From Panax quinquefolius (Eukaryota; Streptophyta; Magnoliopsida; Apiales; Araliaceae), in assembly GCA_020205615.1 (NCBI GenBank), contig CM035167.1, positions 35,194,103 through 35,258,102 on the forward strand: a DNA stretch of 64,000 nucleotides, written 5' to 3'. A model generated the notes under the pieces. It was not told where the DNA came from and did no database searches. It worked only from the letters and a program-made list of their open reading frames with translations. The translations under genes were made by a program, and so were the position numbers. Each line of letters starts with the position of its first letter. Position 1 is the stretch's first letter. This document shows, piece after piece, positions 11,394 through 23,912 of this stretch.

Positions 11394-13960
11394 TGTGACG
11401 CCCCCAAAACAGGTATATAACACCCATTCTGAGTCGTCAAAATACATGGTACAGAAACAACTACAAATTTATTAATACAACATAAAAACTGTGAGTTTAA
11501 ATACAAATATTGTCATCTAGACAATATCCACACTCAAATAAGTCCTCATTACAATTATTAATACACTATTTTACAGAATAGTGAGGACTACTAGAACCAC
11601 TTCTAAAACCATCATTCCACACCCCGACTAGTACTCGCTACATTCTCGCCTCCTGAGAAGAAAAATGGAATAACAAGGAAAAGGGTGAGCTCAACTAGCC
11701 CAGTAAAAAATATTATGACTAAGATATCATAGAACAAATTATCGTTAGTCTTCAACAGGGAAAAATCTAATAGAATACAATAGACAACCAGTTTTAAATC
11801 AATCTTCGCAGTGGAAATAATAATTCATTAGAAGAGTTAAGTAGAGAATGCAAACTACTATCTTCTATATATGAATTTAAAAGTTCATCGTCGATATTTT
11901 ATCCCTGTAACATCAATCAATATATATCTGGAATTAAATATTCATCTTTGCACTACAGGCCAAAGATATTCAATAATATCATCATTTAGGACTGAGGATG
12001 ATGAAAATATTTTAAAGAAAACGAATCCAGTGAAACAAAAGAACAAGTATTAAGGATTCATACTTTAAATAACCCAAGTTCAAAAATACTTCATAAATAA
12101 CCAGAGTGGAGTAAAATTCAAGAAAGAAGACCAAAACATAGATCCAATCAAAGATAGGAACTATAACAGACAATCTTGGACATAGAAAAGAAAATTTAAT
12201 TTTTCCTGTGAATAGTGTCGTATTCGTGAATAGTGCCGTATACGTGAATAGTGCCGTATACGTGAATAGTAACTCCGACACCAAAAGATAGAAATTTCAC
12301 CAAAAAAATATCATCATGCTTCGTGAATAGTACTCGTGAATAGTAACTCATGAATAGTAACTCATGAATAATAACTCGTGAATAGTAACTCATGAATAGT
12401 AACCCCGACATGAAAAGTTCCAAATTTAAAAAAAATTTCCAACCAATATTTCGGCATAATGATATTGAAGAAATAATATCATTTTTTTAAAAAATAATAT
12501 CCCTTACCTCAGAAAGAATAGTACTTCTGACTGGAATACTGGATATAGTGCTGAAAGAACTTGCACCGTATATCAATACTCAAAGTACTAAAATACTCAC
12601 AAAATACGCTTGATAATATGGAGAGAGAAAGAGAGAGAAATCTATAGTTTCTGGTGTGATTTTCAATTCTAACCTAAGCACCCTATTTATAGAAAAATGC
12701 TTAGAACACCAAACCAGAAAATTTAATATAATAATATATATATATATATATATAAATTTTCTACGCCCAATATTTCAGTCAAAGATCAGCCACTCAAGTA
12801 GCCTACATCACAAAAAAAAACGTTTTTGTAAATTAAAATATTTAAAACTTTCAAAAATCAATTATTTCGAAACTTTAGAACTTCAATAATTCATAATAAA
12901 TAGCCTTTTTATCAGAAAATTCAAATCTCAAGAAATCTTATAGGAAATTCAATTCTTTACAACTTTACAGAAGAAAGTTTTTCCAAATTCTAAACATAAA
13001 TTGATCAAAATCCATAAACGGACGATTTTACAGGCTATAATCAAATTTCAGTCAAGAAATGGGCCCACAGACATGTTTAACATGTTTTAAACAACTTTTG
13101 CAACAAAAATACTTTTCCTCCTTATATACTCATATATCCCACATTCATTGTAAAAAAATATCATCATTATTATATAATATAATAAAATATTATTTTATCA
13201 GAAAAGATAAAATATCAATTTTTAACAATTGTCACTTTAAAAATTTTCTCCATCTATAACCGCATAAAATCAATATTTTTCTCATCATATAAATCAATAA
13301 TTAATTATTCACAAATAATATTACAGAATCACAAGATCGCAACTAAGCCGCTCCTCAGAAAGAGGGGCTTTCAATAAGGATTTCTCTCATCTGGCGCGCA
13401 ATTAGGTGACCAAACCTCTCCTTAAGATGTAACTTTCTAGACATTGCCAATAATGTTTTCTAATAATATTATTCAGATAATATGAATTATTATTTCGATA
13501 ATGGAAAATCTTTGTGTAGTGACAATTATTGAAACAATAGTAATATAAAATATCAACGCAAGCAATTATTGAATCAATAAATAAAAAAATCGAATAAGAA
13601 TTCATCGTAACAATTATCGAGTAGTGCCTTTCACGTAAGAATCAATAATTGGTGCAATACTGCGTGCTCATTGTGCAACAACGCGTAGACATCGTGTTTT
13701 AACCATCGAGTATTCCAACAGTATTACTTCAGAATAACTACGCCGTTATTTATAAACAACTTATACTTGTTGTTTTCTTCATCTAATCGCTTTCCATTAT
13801 GGGCCCAATAAAGATCGCTACCGTCGCATTTAATATTCCCCACAAAGAAGAATATTCCACGACCAAATGAATATTCTCCGACAACAATGAATATTTTATA
13901 ACCACCTGCTTATTTTTAAAATATTCGCGCATTTTACCTATAACTAACCACATTAATCAA
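11394..13960 (-). repeat. 5' LTR of element B, truncated
   Basis: This is homologous to 3774-6481. It has the same TATA position (12684-12691), a CTATTCAC repeat array (about 12205-12415) and (TA)n tract (about 12735-12755), but only one ATCTTTG/CAAAGAT unit. The minus-strand beginning of the LTR (73 bp including TGTAAGACC) is missing at the 13960 junction. Confidence 0.9.
12684..12691 (-). promoter_or_regulatory. TATA box of element B 5' LTR
   Basis: The minus strand reads TATAAATA in the same context as the 3' LTR copy. As the 5' LTR promoter it would have driven genomic RNA transcription. Confidence 0.65.
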
Positions 13961-14400
13961 TATGTGGATATAAATGTTGGATATATTTATTTTGGTCAAA
14001 AATGAAAGAGTTAATGTTGAGGTGTTTATCAGTATTTTTGTCGGAATGGAGGTATTAAAAATTAAACTAGTGTTTTTGAGATATATTGCGTGAATTATTA
14101 TTTTTAATCCGACCGTTGGATCGGTGTGATTTCTGGATATGTTATACATATATAAGTTGAGTATATGTCCACAAATTTTGAACCGTTAAAAATGAACGTA
14201 TGATTTGTTATGAATTTTAAGAGGTGACTGGTTCAGAAATTGTTGAAGTTTCGGAATTTATCATTTTGGTAGAAAATTCTAGAATTGGTGGGCCCCACTT
14301 TTGGTTGGTGAGAAATGTGCTGGAATTGTTATTCAAATGTGGTGGGTGGGAATAGTAGCAGGTAAAGCCATCAGGTTGCAGGTCAAGTCGGCTTTGGCGT
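13961..14400 (+). repeat. Variant Tekay LTR U3 fragment
   Basis: This segment, beginning TATGTGGATATAAATG and running to about 14395, matches 59943-60365 inside the variant LTR of the right-hand copy. It is not present in the main LTR type (33676, 39951, 47516, 55071). It is joined to the minus-strand LTR at its left through a short inverted repeat, and the LARD1 LTR starts right after it. The last five bases, GGCGT, are the candidate left target duplication of LARD1. Confidence 0.75.
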
Positions 14401-17400
14401 TGTGACAACCCGAGAATTAATAAAATTTTAAAAATTGAATTATGGTTCAAAATTAGAACCAAGATAGACAATTAGTGTATGCGTTTAATATTTTTAAGAA
14501 TGAATTTTGAGGATTTCAAAATTCTGTGAAGGATTTAGGTGAATTATTCAGGATTAAGTAAATAAGTGAATATGTTCTGTATATATGTGTACAATATGTG
14601 GTTAAGGGTCAAGGGTTGACCAGATAAACGATATCTGTAACAAACCCTAAATATATATTAAGAACGTCAACGTTCGGTTAGAAAACCCTAGTGATTAACA
14701 AGAAACCTTAGAAACCGGTTTTGGAAACCCTAATTTCAGTTCCGAGAATCTAAAACCCTAATTCGGTGCATGAAACCCTAAATTGGGAACTTAATGGCGT
14801 AAGTGTAAATAATTATAATATTAATTAGGGTAAAGCTTAATTATTTAGTAAACCCTAATCTCAAATTATTAAACCCTAATTTCGGGATTAAGAACCCTAA
14901 TTTTAAAATAGGAAAAACCTAATTGTTAATTTAATAATTTTAATGTTAATTAGGAAGACTTAATCTTAATTTTCAAGTTAAGTAATTAGAAAAGCCTAAT
15001 CTAATTACGAAATCTAATTTCTATTTTAAAAAATTAATTTTCTATTAGAAACCCTAATTTTGGGTTATAAACCCTAATTCGTGATATTGACCCTAATTGC
15101 TTAATTAACGATGGTAATTAGGAAATGTTAATCCTAATTAGAAAGATTTAAGTAATGATTAAGAAATTTTAATATAATTAGAAAATCCTAATTATAATTT
15201 AGAAATATTAATTTTCAAATTTTGAAAACCTAAATTGGAAATTTTAGAAATTAAATTGCAAACCCAAAATTTTTTAAACCCTAAATTTTTCAAACCCTAA
15301 ACCCTAAATTTTTTAAACCCTAAACTCTAAATAAACCCCAAACCCTAAACTCTAAACAAACCCAAAAACCCTAAGGGTTTGGGACAATGTCCATTATGCC
15401 ATTAAAATAAAATTCCAAATGACAATTTTACCCCTTTTGCAATTCTTTAATGAGTTAGTGTGTAGATCTTGACCTATTATGGGTTGTTCACCAACCCTAA
15501 GACAAGCATATGACTTATATCTCAGCAAATTAGCAGCTATACCAGCCCATTCAATGAATCAACTAGATTAAAAAGAGAAAAATAAGAAAAAATCACTCAC
15601 TTTATTTCTCAAACCAACCAAGACTCTCTCCCTCTCTATAATTTTCAAAATCTAGAGTGAGAAGGAGTGAGAAACAAAGTTATGATCACCACTTAGCTCT
15701 TCAAGAATAGCAGCAAGGATCAGAAATCAGAGATCAAAGCTCAAAGTGGTAAAGAACCCTAATTTTTGAAATCCATGTGTTTAATGTTAGATGTTATAAT
15801 TGGTTGTTATAAGTCAAGTTAGAGAGTGTCATTTGATGATCTGGGTTGCTAAAACTTGGATCCATATCATCTAGATGCTCCAAAATCGAAGTTTTAAAAT
15901 TCGAAAAGGTTGAAAAATGGGTCGATGACAATGAATGTCGCACCTCTAGATCTTTATGTGTTTGATATTTTATGTGTTTTATGTTTTAAATCCGTTCTAT
16001 GTTGTAAGGACTGTGATCTAGGACTTTAATCAAGTCTAGATGAAAAGTTACAAGCGGTCAAACAGCGTTGACCACTCACAAAAATTGAAATCTGGGCAGC
16101 CTAGATTCCCAGATTTCTTCTGACAAGAGATTCTGAGCCTCAGATCTTGCCTTCGTTTGATGTTTAGGCCATATTGTTGTAATAGTACTGTAGCCTGACA
16201 TGTTTACTATCGATTCATGCTCTTAAAATACTTAGATCCATACTATAATCAAATTTATGAAAGGTCAAACCACCGTTGACCACCAGCCTGGAACAAAATC
16301 TGGAAAACCCATAAATCGTGAAGAATATGCGTCCTGACAAGGTTTGACCAGACAATATTTGTTATGTTTGATGTTTTTGTGGTGATATGATGGTATATAC
16401 TTGTAGGTTGACATATCTAATACATATTGGAACCTTAACATCACATAAAACAAGATCGGAACATTACATTAATGGAGTGACAAGAAGGCTACTCGGACTG
16501 CCTGGGTTCCTGAAGAACCTAGGTAACATCTGACAAGGTTTTAGTTTGCCCAGATCTTTCTGTTTTATGGTAGATTGGCCAGGATATTTGTTGATAGTTA
16601 TAGTATTACATCTATACTATAAGTATAACACTTAACCCAATCCAGAAACGCATTTATCAACGATCTAGAACTGGTCAAAGTGGGCACCTTGGTCTCGACA
16701 TCAATTCGGGTTTCTAAAGAAACGTTTCAAGAACACCTATATACGGAGTTTCGTCGCTATAGGGCCCTTTAGCGAAAGTTTCTAATTAATTTAATTTCTA
16801 ATTTTTCGAAAATTAATTAAAAATAGAAAAAAAATAGATTTTAATTATTAAAAATACTAAATAAATTCGAAAAATTATTTTAAATTCGAAAAATAGTTTT
16901 AATTAGTTAGAGTATATTTCATAAATATTTAATATTTTTGAATATAAATGGTATTTAATTTATTAAATTATAATATTAAATAAATTATTTAAAATGATTT
17001 AAATACATGAAAATTATGAAAATAATATTATGGTAAAATAAAATATTTTAAGTTATTTTAAGTGACTTTTAATATTTTAGGATGAATTTCATTAATTAAT
17101 CAATATTAATGGTAATTAGTTTATTTAATAAATATATTAAATAAATTATAGAAAAATAGAATAAATGATTTAAAAATCATATAAAATGATTTAAGTGATA
17201 TAAAAATATTTGAAGTTATAAAATATAACTTTTGATATTTTTGTCATGAAAATATTAATATTTTAATATTAAAAGCGTATTATAGGATAATGTATTTAAC
17301 GGTTTAAAAATCTTATTTAAATGATTTTAAGGTAATAAAATACTTAGATATATTATAAATATATTATATATACATGTATTTTATTAATATTTGATAGTAA

Positions 17401-18478
17401 ATAAATATTAATGATAAAGAAATTATGTTGTATTTTATTTATTTAAATAATATATTAATGATTGAAAATTCATGATAAATAGTAATAATTATTTAAAAAT
17501 TATTACGAAGCTATTTAAAAAAATATTTCAATCGGTATTAAAATTATCTGAGTTAATTGTTAAGTGTTAGTTAGAGTTTAATTGAACTTAGACTCGATAA
17601 AAGTCCGACTAGACCGTCAGGATGTTAGAATTATGTCGGGTTCAACTCAGATTGCAATAGTTTGACTTGATACCGAGTCTTATGTGTGTTATAGACTGAT
17701 AGGGTTATGTGTTATATGTGTTTAGGTTATTCTATATCTATATATATTATAGTATTATATTGTGATGTTATTATTCTAATATTGAAGATCTATATTACTA
17801 ATATTAGGTCTTCGGATAAAGCGTTAAAAATTGCGTTGCGGTAATCAACAGTTCATGCAAGTTTGTATTTAATTAACTATACTAAGAGTTGTTTCATTCG
17901 GATAAGCTTATGGTTAATCATTGCTGATTGCCATGTATAATTGTACTATGTACATATTGTATGTATAAGTCAGGTATGAAAGGCTGATCACCTTCATTAC
18001 CAGTTGTTTCAGATATATTTGTTCATATATAATACTTGTTCAGTCATAAATTTGTTCCTGCTAGTTCACAATTATATTGTTGAATTATAGCCAGCCAATT
18101 ATTCAAATCATTTCAATCATGATATCGTTATATTGTTGAATTTAAACTTGCTGGGCAACTTTCATGTTCACCCTTGCTATATCATGATAAAACATTGCAG
18201 ATTAAGGCGAATACGTCGGATACAAGGAAAGGTCCAAGACAGTTCCCGCTTTAGTTTACGTATGCGATTAGATTTGTATTAGTAATGTATGATGATAATG
18301 TTATGTATTAAATAAGTTATGTATTGTGTATAAGTTAAGGTTACTCGACCTTGGGGAATAGTGTGTAATGTAATGTATAAACAATTTATGTTTATATCTT
18401 CCACAAATAATAATAGTTGTATAGAATGATCGAACCGGAGCTACGGTGATTCGGGACCTCGGATTCGGGGCTCTCATA
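14401..18478 (+). repeat. LARD1 5' LTR
   Basis: It runs from TGTGACAACCCGAGA to GGGGCTCTCATA; the LARD2 copy ends in canonical CACA. The first kilobase is full of AAACCCTAA and CCTAATT words, condensing to near-tandem telomere-like repeats at about 15260-15380. A possible transcription start lies near the CTCTCTATAATTTT at about 15630. The body from about 16790 to 17560 is extremely AT-rich. It holds the uninterrupted CATAAATTTGTTCC at about 18045-18058, the empty-site version of the CACTA insertion at 23913. Confidence 0.88.
14640..15380 (+). repeat. Telo-box-rich tract (AAACCCTAA) in LARD1 5' LTR
   Basis: Dozens of AAACCCTA or CCCTAATT words are spread over this tract, becoming imperfect tandem CCCTAAA repeats at 15285-15375. 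The 3' LTR holds the same tract in shorter form at about 20575-21245. The words match the plant telomere unit and the telo-box found in plant promoters. Confidence 0.8.
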
Positions 18479-18480
18479 GT

Positions 18481-18492
18481 TGGTATCAGAGC
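18481..18492 (+). other. Primer-binding site, LARD1
   Basis: TGGTATCAGAGC, the initiator Met-tRNA complement, lies two bases after the LTR end, as in LARD2. Confidence 0.92.
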
Positions 18493-20310
18493 TGTTGGTT
18501 ATGAACCTTAGGTAGGAATACCTGAGACTAATAACCGCAGTGATTAGGATAAGTACTAACTCAAATAGAGTTAGTGTGTCGGTAAGATTTAAAGACGAAT
18601 CTCGGTGAGTTATAAGATACAAAGTTCCCTAACTCTGATAATAAAGTTGAACAGTAAGTGAGGAATAAATAGAGTCTAAAAGACTAAAAGTTCAGTGATA
18701 GAAGATTGTAAAACAAAACGATCAAAATATAGAAATGAATCGTAATATATACGATGAGATCACCCCGTGATCTGATAAGGTTATAGTATGTAGGAGGATC
18801 AAGCGAATGATTAAAAAGTTTACAGCAAGATTGCTGGGTGTCAGTTGTACTATGAATTGGTACATATTCAGGAAAGGATTATGAATACGAGTTAAATGAA
18901 ATTCGTATTGAAAAAGGGGGTTAGTGTTAATTAGGTGGGGATTCAATTGAGGATTCATGTCTCAAAATTGAGTCAGATGATTCCTTGTATGTAAGGTGGA
19001 ATTGTAATTTGTGTAAAACTACTTAGTTCTGACAATGATAATCATTGAAATGTTTGTGTCGCGCTATTTGATATATGCATGTTAAGAGGGTGATTCATTT
19101 CTCATGTGTATAACAGATAGATAGGTTATAGGTAGAGGATATAAGGTTAAGTACGAGTTCTTAAAACTCATACTTATGTGACATACTTGATTCATAGTTA
19201 TATAAAATGTTTATGAACCCCTCAGCGAATGGACGCCAAAGGTCTGTCTAGGAAAGTTCTTAAACTCATATGATTGTGGCAATTTATGGACTCATAAGTG
19301 TGGTTTTACGAACTGGGTATAGTTGTGTGTAAATGGAATATGGAGGATAATAGGAGCAGATAGATTATTAAGTAAATGATTATTAGTGAAGAATTAAGTT
19401 TTCCAAAACTCCTAGCTATGCTAGACTTCGAAATGTTGACATCAAGCTAAATACGCACTATGTGCTTTTAAAAAAAAATATGTAGACTCGTAATCATTTT
19501 TGAAACGGTTTAAAGTATAGTCTATGCTACTTATTTCAAACTAGATTTTAAATGATTTGAAATATCAAAATTTGTTTTATTTATCACCATGTACCACGTA
19601 AACTCAAAAGTAGATGATATAAATTTGATGGAGTTGTAAATACAGAATACTTAGTGTGAATTTGATCTAAAATCGTTGTTCCACTATTGTATGATGTGTT
19701 ATGACAAAGTCATACAATGACCAAGCATCCTCAAACGGATCGTTAATACAAAGACGACATCACGACGTCATTCTCAAAAATATTTTCAAAATTTTAATGT
19801 GCCAACGGGGTTTGGCTACACCTAAATAATTCGATTGAATTGAATTATTGATATGAGTCTATGCTATTCGATTCAGCTAGACTAATGTTATGAAAACTCT
19901 AAAGTGTTCATTAAAAGAAATTTCCCGAACCAAATTGCTTTGGTACGGAATCCTATGATAAGACTGAGGTGAACTATGTTGTTTGGATAAATAATCCAAT
20001 CAAGTAGCGTAAATATTTGCTATACATAATTAATACGTTATGCATAACGTAAGAGTACGATAGGCTAATCACCTAAAGTACTAACAACGGTAGTTTACCT
20101 TCTTTGTGATTGTAAACATACCAAGTAATGTATTGTTTTGCGGTATGATCACTACCGTTAGAACTATGTGTTCATGGTCTATATGACCCTTCAGAACAAT
20201 TTGAAAACTTTTACTCTTGTGAGTGGTGTATTGGGTAACAAGCAAATGTGTGTGCATGGTGTATGATGAATGGTGTAAGGTGTAAGGTAAATTTCGGGGA
20301 CGAAATTTTT
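18493..20310 (+). mobile_element. LARD1 internal non-coding region
   Basis: About 1.8 kb with no gag or pol similarity in any frame. The only coding relic is next to the polypurine tract at about 20288-20310. Its first 1.3 kb is conserved in LARD2 (2457-3773), so sequence here is maintained through amplification without a protein product. Confidence 0.8.
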
Positions 20311-20325
20311 AGAAGAAGGGGTGAA
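20311..20325 (+). other. Polypurine tract, LARD1
   Basis: AGAAGAAGGGGTGAA directly precedes the 3' LTR start TGTGACAACCCG at 20326. The preceding TTTCGGGGACGAAATTT matches the end of chromovirus pol coding sequence. Confidence 0.85.
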
Positions 20326-23300
20326 TGTGACAACCCGAGAATTTAGAAAATTTTTAAAATTTTAAAAATTGAATTAAGGTTCAAAATTGGAACCTAGATA
20401 GAAAATTAGTGTATGCGTTTAATATTTTAAAGAATGAATTTTGAGGATTTCAAAATTCTGTGAAGGATTTAGGTGAATTATTCAGGATTAAGGAAATAAG
20501 TGAATGTGTTCTGTGTATATGTGTACAAAGTATGTGGTTAAGGGTCAAGGGTTGACCAGATAAATGATATCTGTAACAAACCCTAAATATATATTAAGAA
20601 CATCAACGTTCAGTTAGAAAACCCTAGTGATTAACAAGAAACCATAGAAATCGGTTCTGGAAACATTAATTTCAGTTCTGGGAATCCGAAACCCTAATTC
20701 GGTGCATGAAACCTTAAATTGGGAACTTAATGGCGTAAGTGTAAATAATTATAATATTAATTATGGTAAAGCTTAATTATTTAGTAAACCCTAATCTCAC
20801 ATTATTAAACCCTAATTTTAAAATAGGGAAAACCTAATTGTTAATTTAATAATTTAAATGTTAATTAGGAAGACCTAATCCTAATTTTCAAGTTAATTAA
20901 TTATAAAACCCTAATCTAATTACGAAATCTAATTTCTATTTTAGAAAATTAATTTTCTATTAGAAACCCTAATTTTAGGTTATAAACCCTAATCCGTGAT
21001 ATTGACCCTAATTTCTTAATTAGCGATGGTAATTAGGAAATGCTAATCCTAATTAGAAAGATTTAAGTAATGATTAAGAAATTTTAATATAATTAGAAAA
21101 TCCTAATTATAATTTAGAAATATTAATTTTCTATTTTTGAAAACCTAAATTGGAAATTTTAAAAATTAAATTGCAAACCCTAAGTTTTTCAAACCCTAAA
21201 CCCTAAATTTTTTCAAACCCTAAACAAACCCTAAACCCTAAGGGTTTGGGACAATGTCCATTATGCCATTAAAATAAAATTCCAAATGAAAATTTTACCC
21301 TTTTTGTAATTCTTTAATGAGTTAGTGTGCAGATCTTGACCTATTATGGGTTGTTCACCAACTCTAAGACTATCATATGACTTATATCTCAGCAAATTAG
21401 CAGCTATACCAGCCCATTCAATGAATCAACTAGATTAAAAAGAAAAAAATAAGAAAAAAAATCACTCACTTTATTTCTCAAACCAACCAAGACTATCTCT
21501 CTCTATAATTTTTGAAATCTAGAGTGAGAAGGAGTGAGAAACAAAGTTATGATCACCACTTAGCTCTTCAAGAGCAGCAGCAAGGATCAGAAATCAGAGA
21601 TCAAAGCTCAAAGTGGTAAAGAACCCTAATTTTTGAAATCCATGTGTTTTATGTTAGATGTTGTAATTGGTTGTTATAAGTCAAGTTAGAGAGTGTCATT
21701 TGATGATCTGGGTTGCTAAAACTTGGATCCATATCATCTAGATGCTCCAAAATCGAGTTTTTAAAATTCTGGAAAAAGGTTGAAAAATGGCCGACAAATG
21801 AATGTCGACCCTCTAGATCTTTATGTGTTTGATATTTTATGTGTTTTATGTTTTAAATCCGTTCTATGTTGTAAGGACTGTGATCTAGGACTTTAATCAA
21901 GTCTAGATCAAGTCTAGATGAAAAGTTACAAGCGGTCAAACAAATGTTGACCACTCATTTAAAAATCAAATCAAGGCAAATTGATTTCCGATTTCTTTCC
22001 GACAAGAGATTCTGAGCCTCGGATCTTGCCTTCGTTTGATGTTTAGGCCATATTGTTGTAATAGTACTGTAGCCTGACATGTTTAATATCTATTCATGCT
22101 CTTAAAATACTTAGATCCATACTATAATCAAATTTATGAAAGGTCAAACCACCGTTGACCACTCACTGAACGAAACTCGGAAAACCCGTAAATCGTGAAG
22201 AACAAAAGGCCCCGCCAAGGTTTGACTCGCATAATATTTGTCATGTTTGATGTTTTGTGGTGATATGATGGTATATACTTGTAGTCCGACATATCTAATA
22301 AATATTGGAACCTTAACATCACATAAAACACGACCTAACATTACATTAATCGAAAGTGACAAGAAGGCTACTTTATTGCCATTTAGTTCTGAAGAACCTG
22401 TAACGTCCCGACAAGGTTTTAGTTTGCCCAGATCTTTTCGTTTTGTGTTAGATTGGCCAAGATCTTTGTTGATAGTTATAGTATTACATCTATACTATAA
22501 GTATAACACTTAACCCAGTCCAGAAACGTATTTATCAACGATCTAGAACTGGTCAAAGTGGGCACCTTGGTGTCCGATATCAATTCTGGGTTTCTTAATA
22601 ATGTTTTCAAGAACACCTATAATGACGGTTCTATCGCTATAGGGCCCTTTTAAATGACGCTTTCTAATTAATTTAATTTTCGATTTTCGAAAATTAATTA
22701 AAAATAGAAAAAATAGATTTTAATTATTAAAATACTAAATAAATTCTAAAAAATTATTTTAAATTAGAAAAATAGTTTTTAATTATTTAGAGTATATTTC
22801 ATAAATATTTAATATTTTGGAATATAAATGGTATTTAATTTATTTAATTAAAATATTAAATAAATTATTTAAAATGATTTAAATACATGAAAAATCATGA
22901 AAAATAATATTATGGTAAAATAAAATATTTTAAGTTATTTTAAGTGACTTTTAATATTTTAGGATGAATTTCATTAATTAATCAATATTAATGGTAATTA
23001 GTTTATTTAATAAATATATTAAATAAATTATGGAAAAATAGAATAAATGATTTAAAAATCATATAAAATATTTTAAGTTATAAAATATAACTTTTGATAT
23101 TTTGTCATGAAAATATTAATATTTTAATATTAAAAGCGATTATAGGATAATGTATTTAATCGTTTAAAAATCATATTTAAATGATTTTAAGGTATTAAAA
23201 TACTTAGATATATTATAAATATATTATAATATTATGACATGTATTTCATTAATATTTGATAGTAAATAAATATTAATGTTAAAGAAATTATGTGGTATTT

Positions 23301-23912
23301 AATTTATTTAAATATGATATTAATGATTGAAAATTCATGATAAATATTAATAATTATTTAAAAATTATTACTTAGCTTCTGAAAAATATTTTGATCGGTA
23401 TTAAAATTATCCGAGTTAATTGTTAAGTGTTAGTGAGTTTAATTGAACTTAGATTCGATAAAAAAGTCGATTGACCGCTTGGATGTTAGAATTGTGTCAG
23501 GTTCAACTCAGACTGCAATAGTTTGACTTGATACCGAGTCTTATGTGTGTTATAGACTGATAGGGTTATGTGTTATATGTGTTTAGGTTATTCTATATCT
23601 ATATATATTATAGTATTATATTATGATGATATTATTCTAATATTGGAAATCTATATTACTAATATTAGGTCTTCGGATAAAGCGTTATAAATTGCGTTGT
23701 GGTAATCAACTGTTCAGGCAAGTTTGTATTTACTTAACTCTACTAAGAGTTGTTTCATTCGGATAAGCTTATGGTTAATCATTGCTGATTTCCATGTATA
23801 ATTGTACTCTGTATATATTGCATGTATAAGTAAGGTATGAAAGGTTGATCGCCTTCATTACCAGTTGTTTCAGATATATTTGTTCATATATAATACTTGT
23901 TCAGTCATAAAT
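20326..23912 (+). repeat. LARD1 3' LTR, interrupted by CACTA
   Basis: This matches 14401-18051 with many small changes. A number of these sit at GC-rich words such as TCTGGGCAGCC and CCAGCCTGG, which read differently here. The telomere-like tract is shorter than in the 5' LTR. It ends CAGTCATAAAT, where the CACTA left terminus begins. Confidence 0.9.

Larger units (their letters stand above)
3774..13960 (-). mobile_element. Ty3/gypsy Tekay-type retrotransposon B
   Basis: This minus-strand element has two LTRs (3774-6554 and 11394-13960), a polypurine tract, a primer-binding site and a full gag-PR-RT-RH-IN-chromodomain order. The chromodomain tail (ILDRKE, then VKVLWRNHAIEE) places it in the Tekay/Del chromovirus clade. 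The 5' LTR lacks the first 73 bp of its minus-strand start. No target duplication can be tested because that end is lost in a fold-back junction. The polyprotein carries a handful of stops and frameshifts, fewer than any other gypsy copy in the window, so it serves as the reference copy for reading the others. Confidence 0.92.
14401..23912 (+). mobile_element. LARD1: non-autonomous long-LTR retrotransposon
   Basis: A 5' LTR (14401-18478), primer-binding site, 1.85-kb interior without coding capacity, polypurine tract and 3' LTR (20326 onward) are all visible. LTRs of about 4.1 kb with a non-coding interior fit a large retrotransposon derivative (LARD), which must borrow enzymes from an autonomous partner. 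The 3' end keeps TTTCGGGGACGAAATTT, resembling the coding sequence for the C-terminal NFGDEI tail of chromovirus pol. It may therefore derive from a Tekay-like parent. The 3' LTR is interrupted at 23913 by a CACTA left end and its last 427 bp are not found downstream. Confidence 0.85.

Noticed and set aside
15285..15375. A chromosome-end or true interstitial telomere
   Set aside because: The repeats are imperfect and are part of an LTR present twice in the window, so they belong to the element family.
18722..18958. A 78-residue minus-strand frame in the LARD interior
   Set aside because: It is not conserved as an open frame in the LARD2 copy and has no domain signature.
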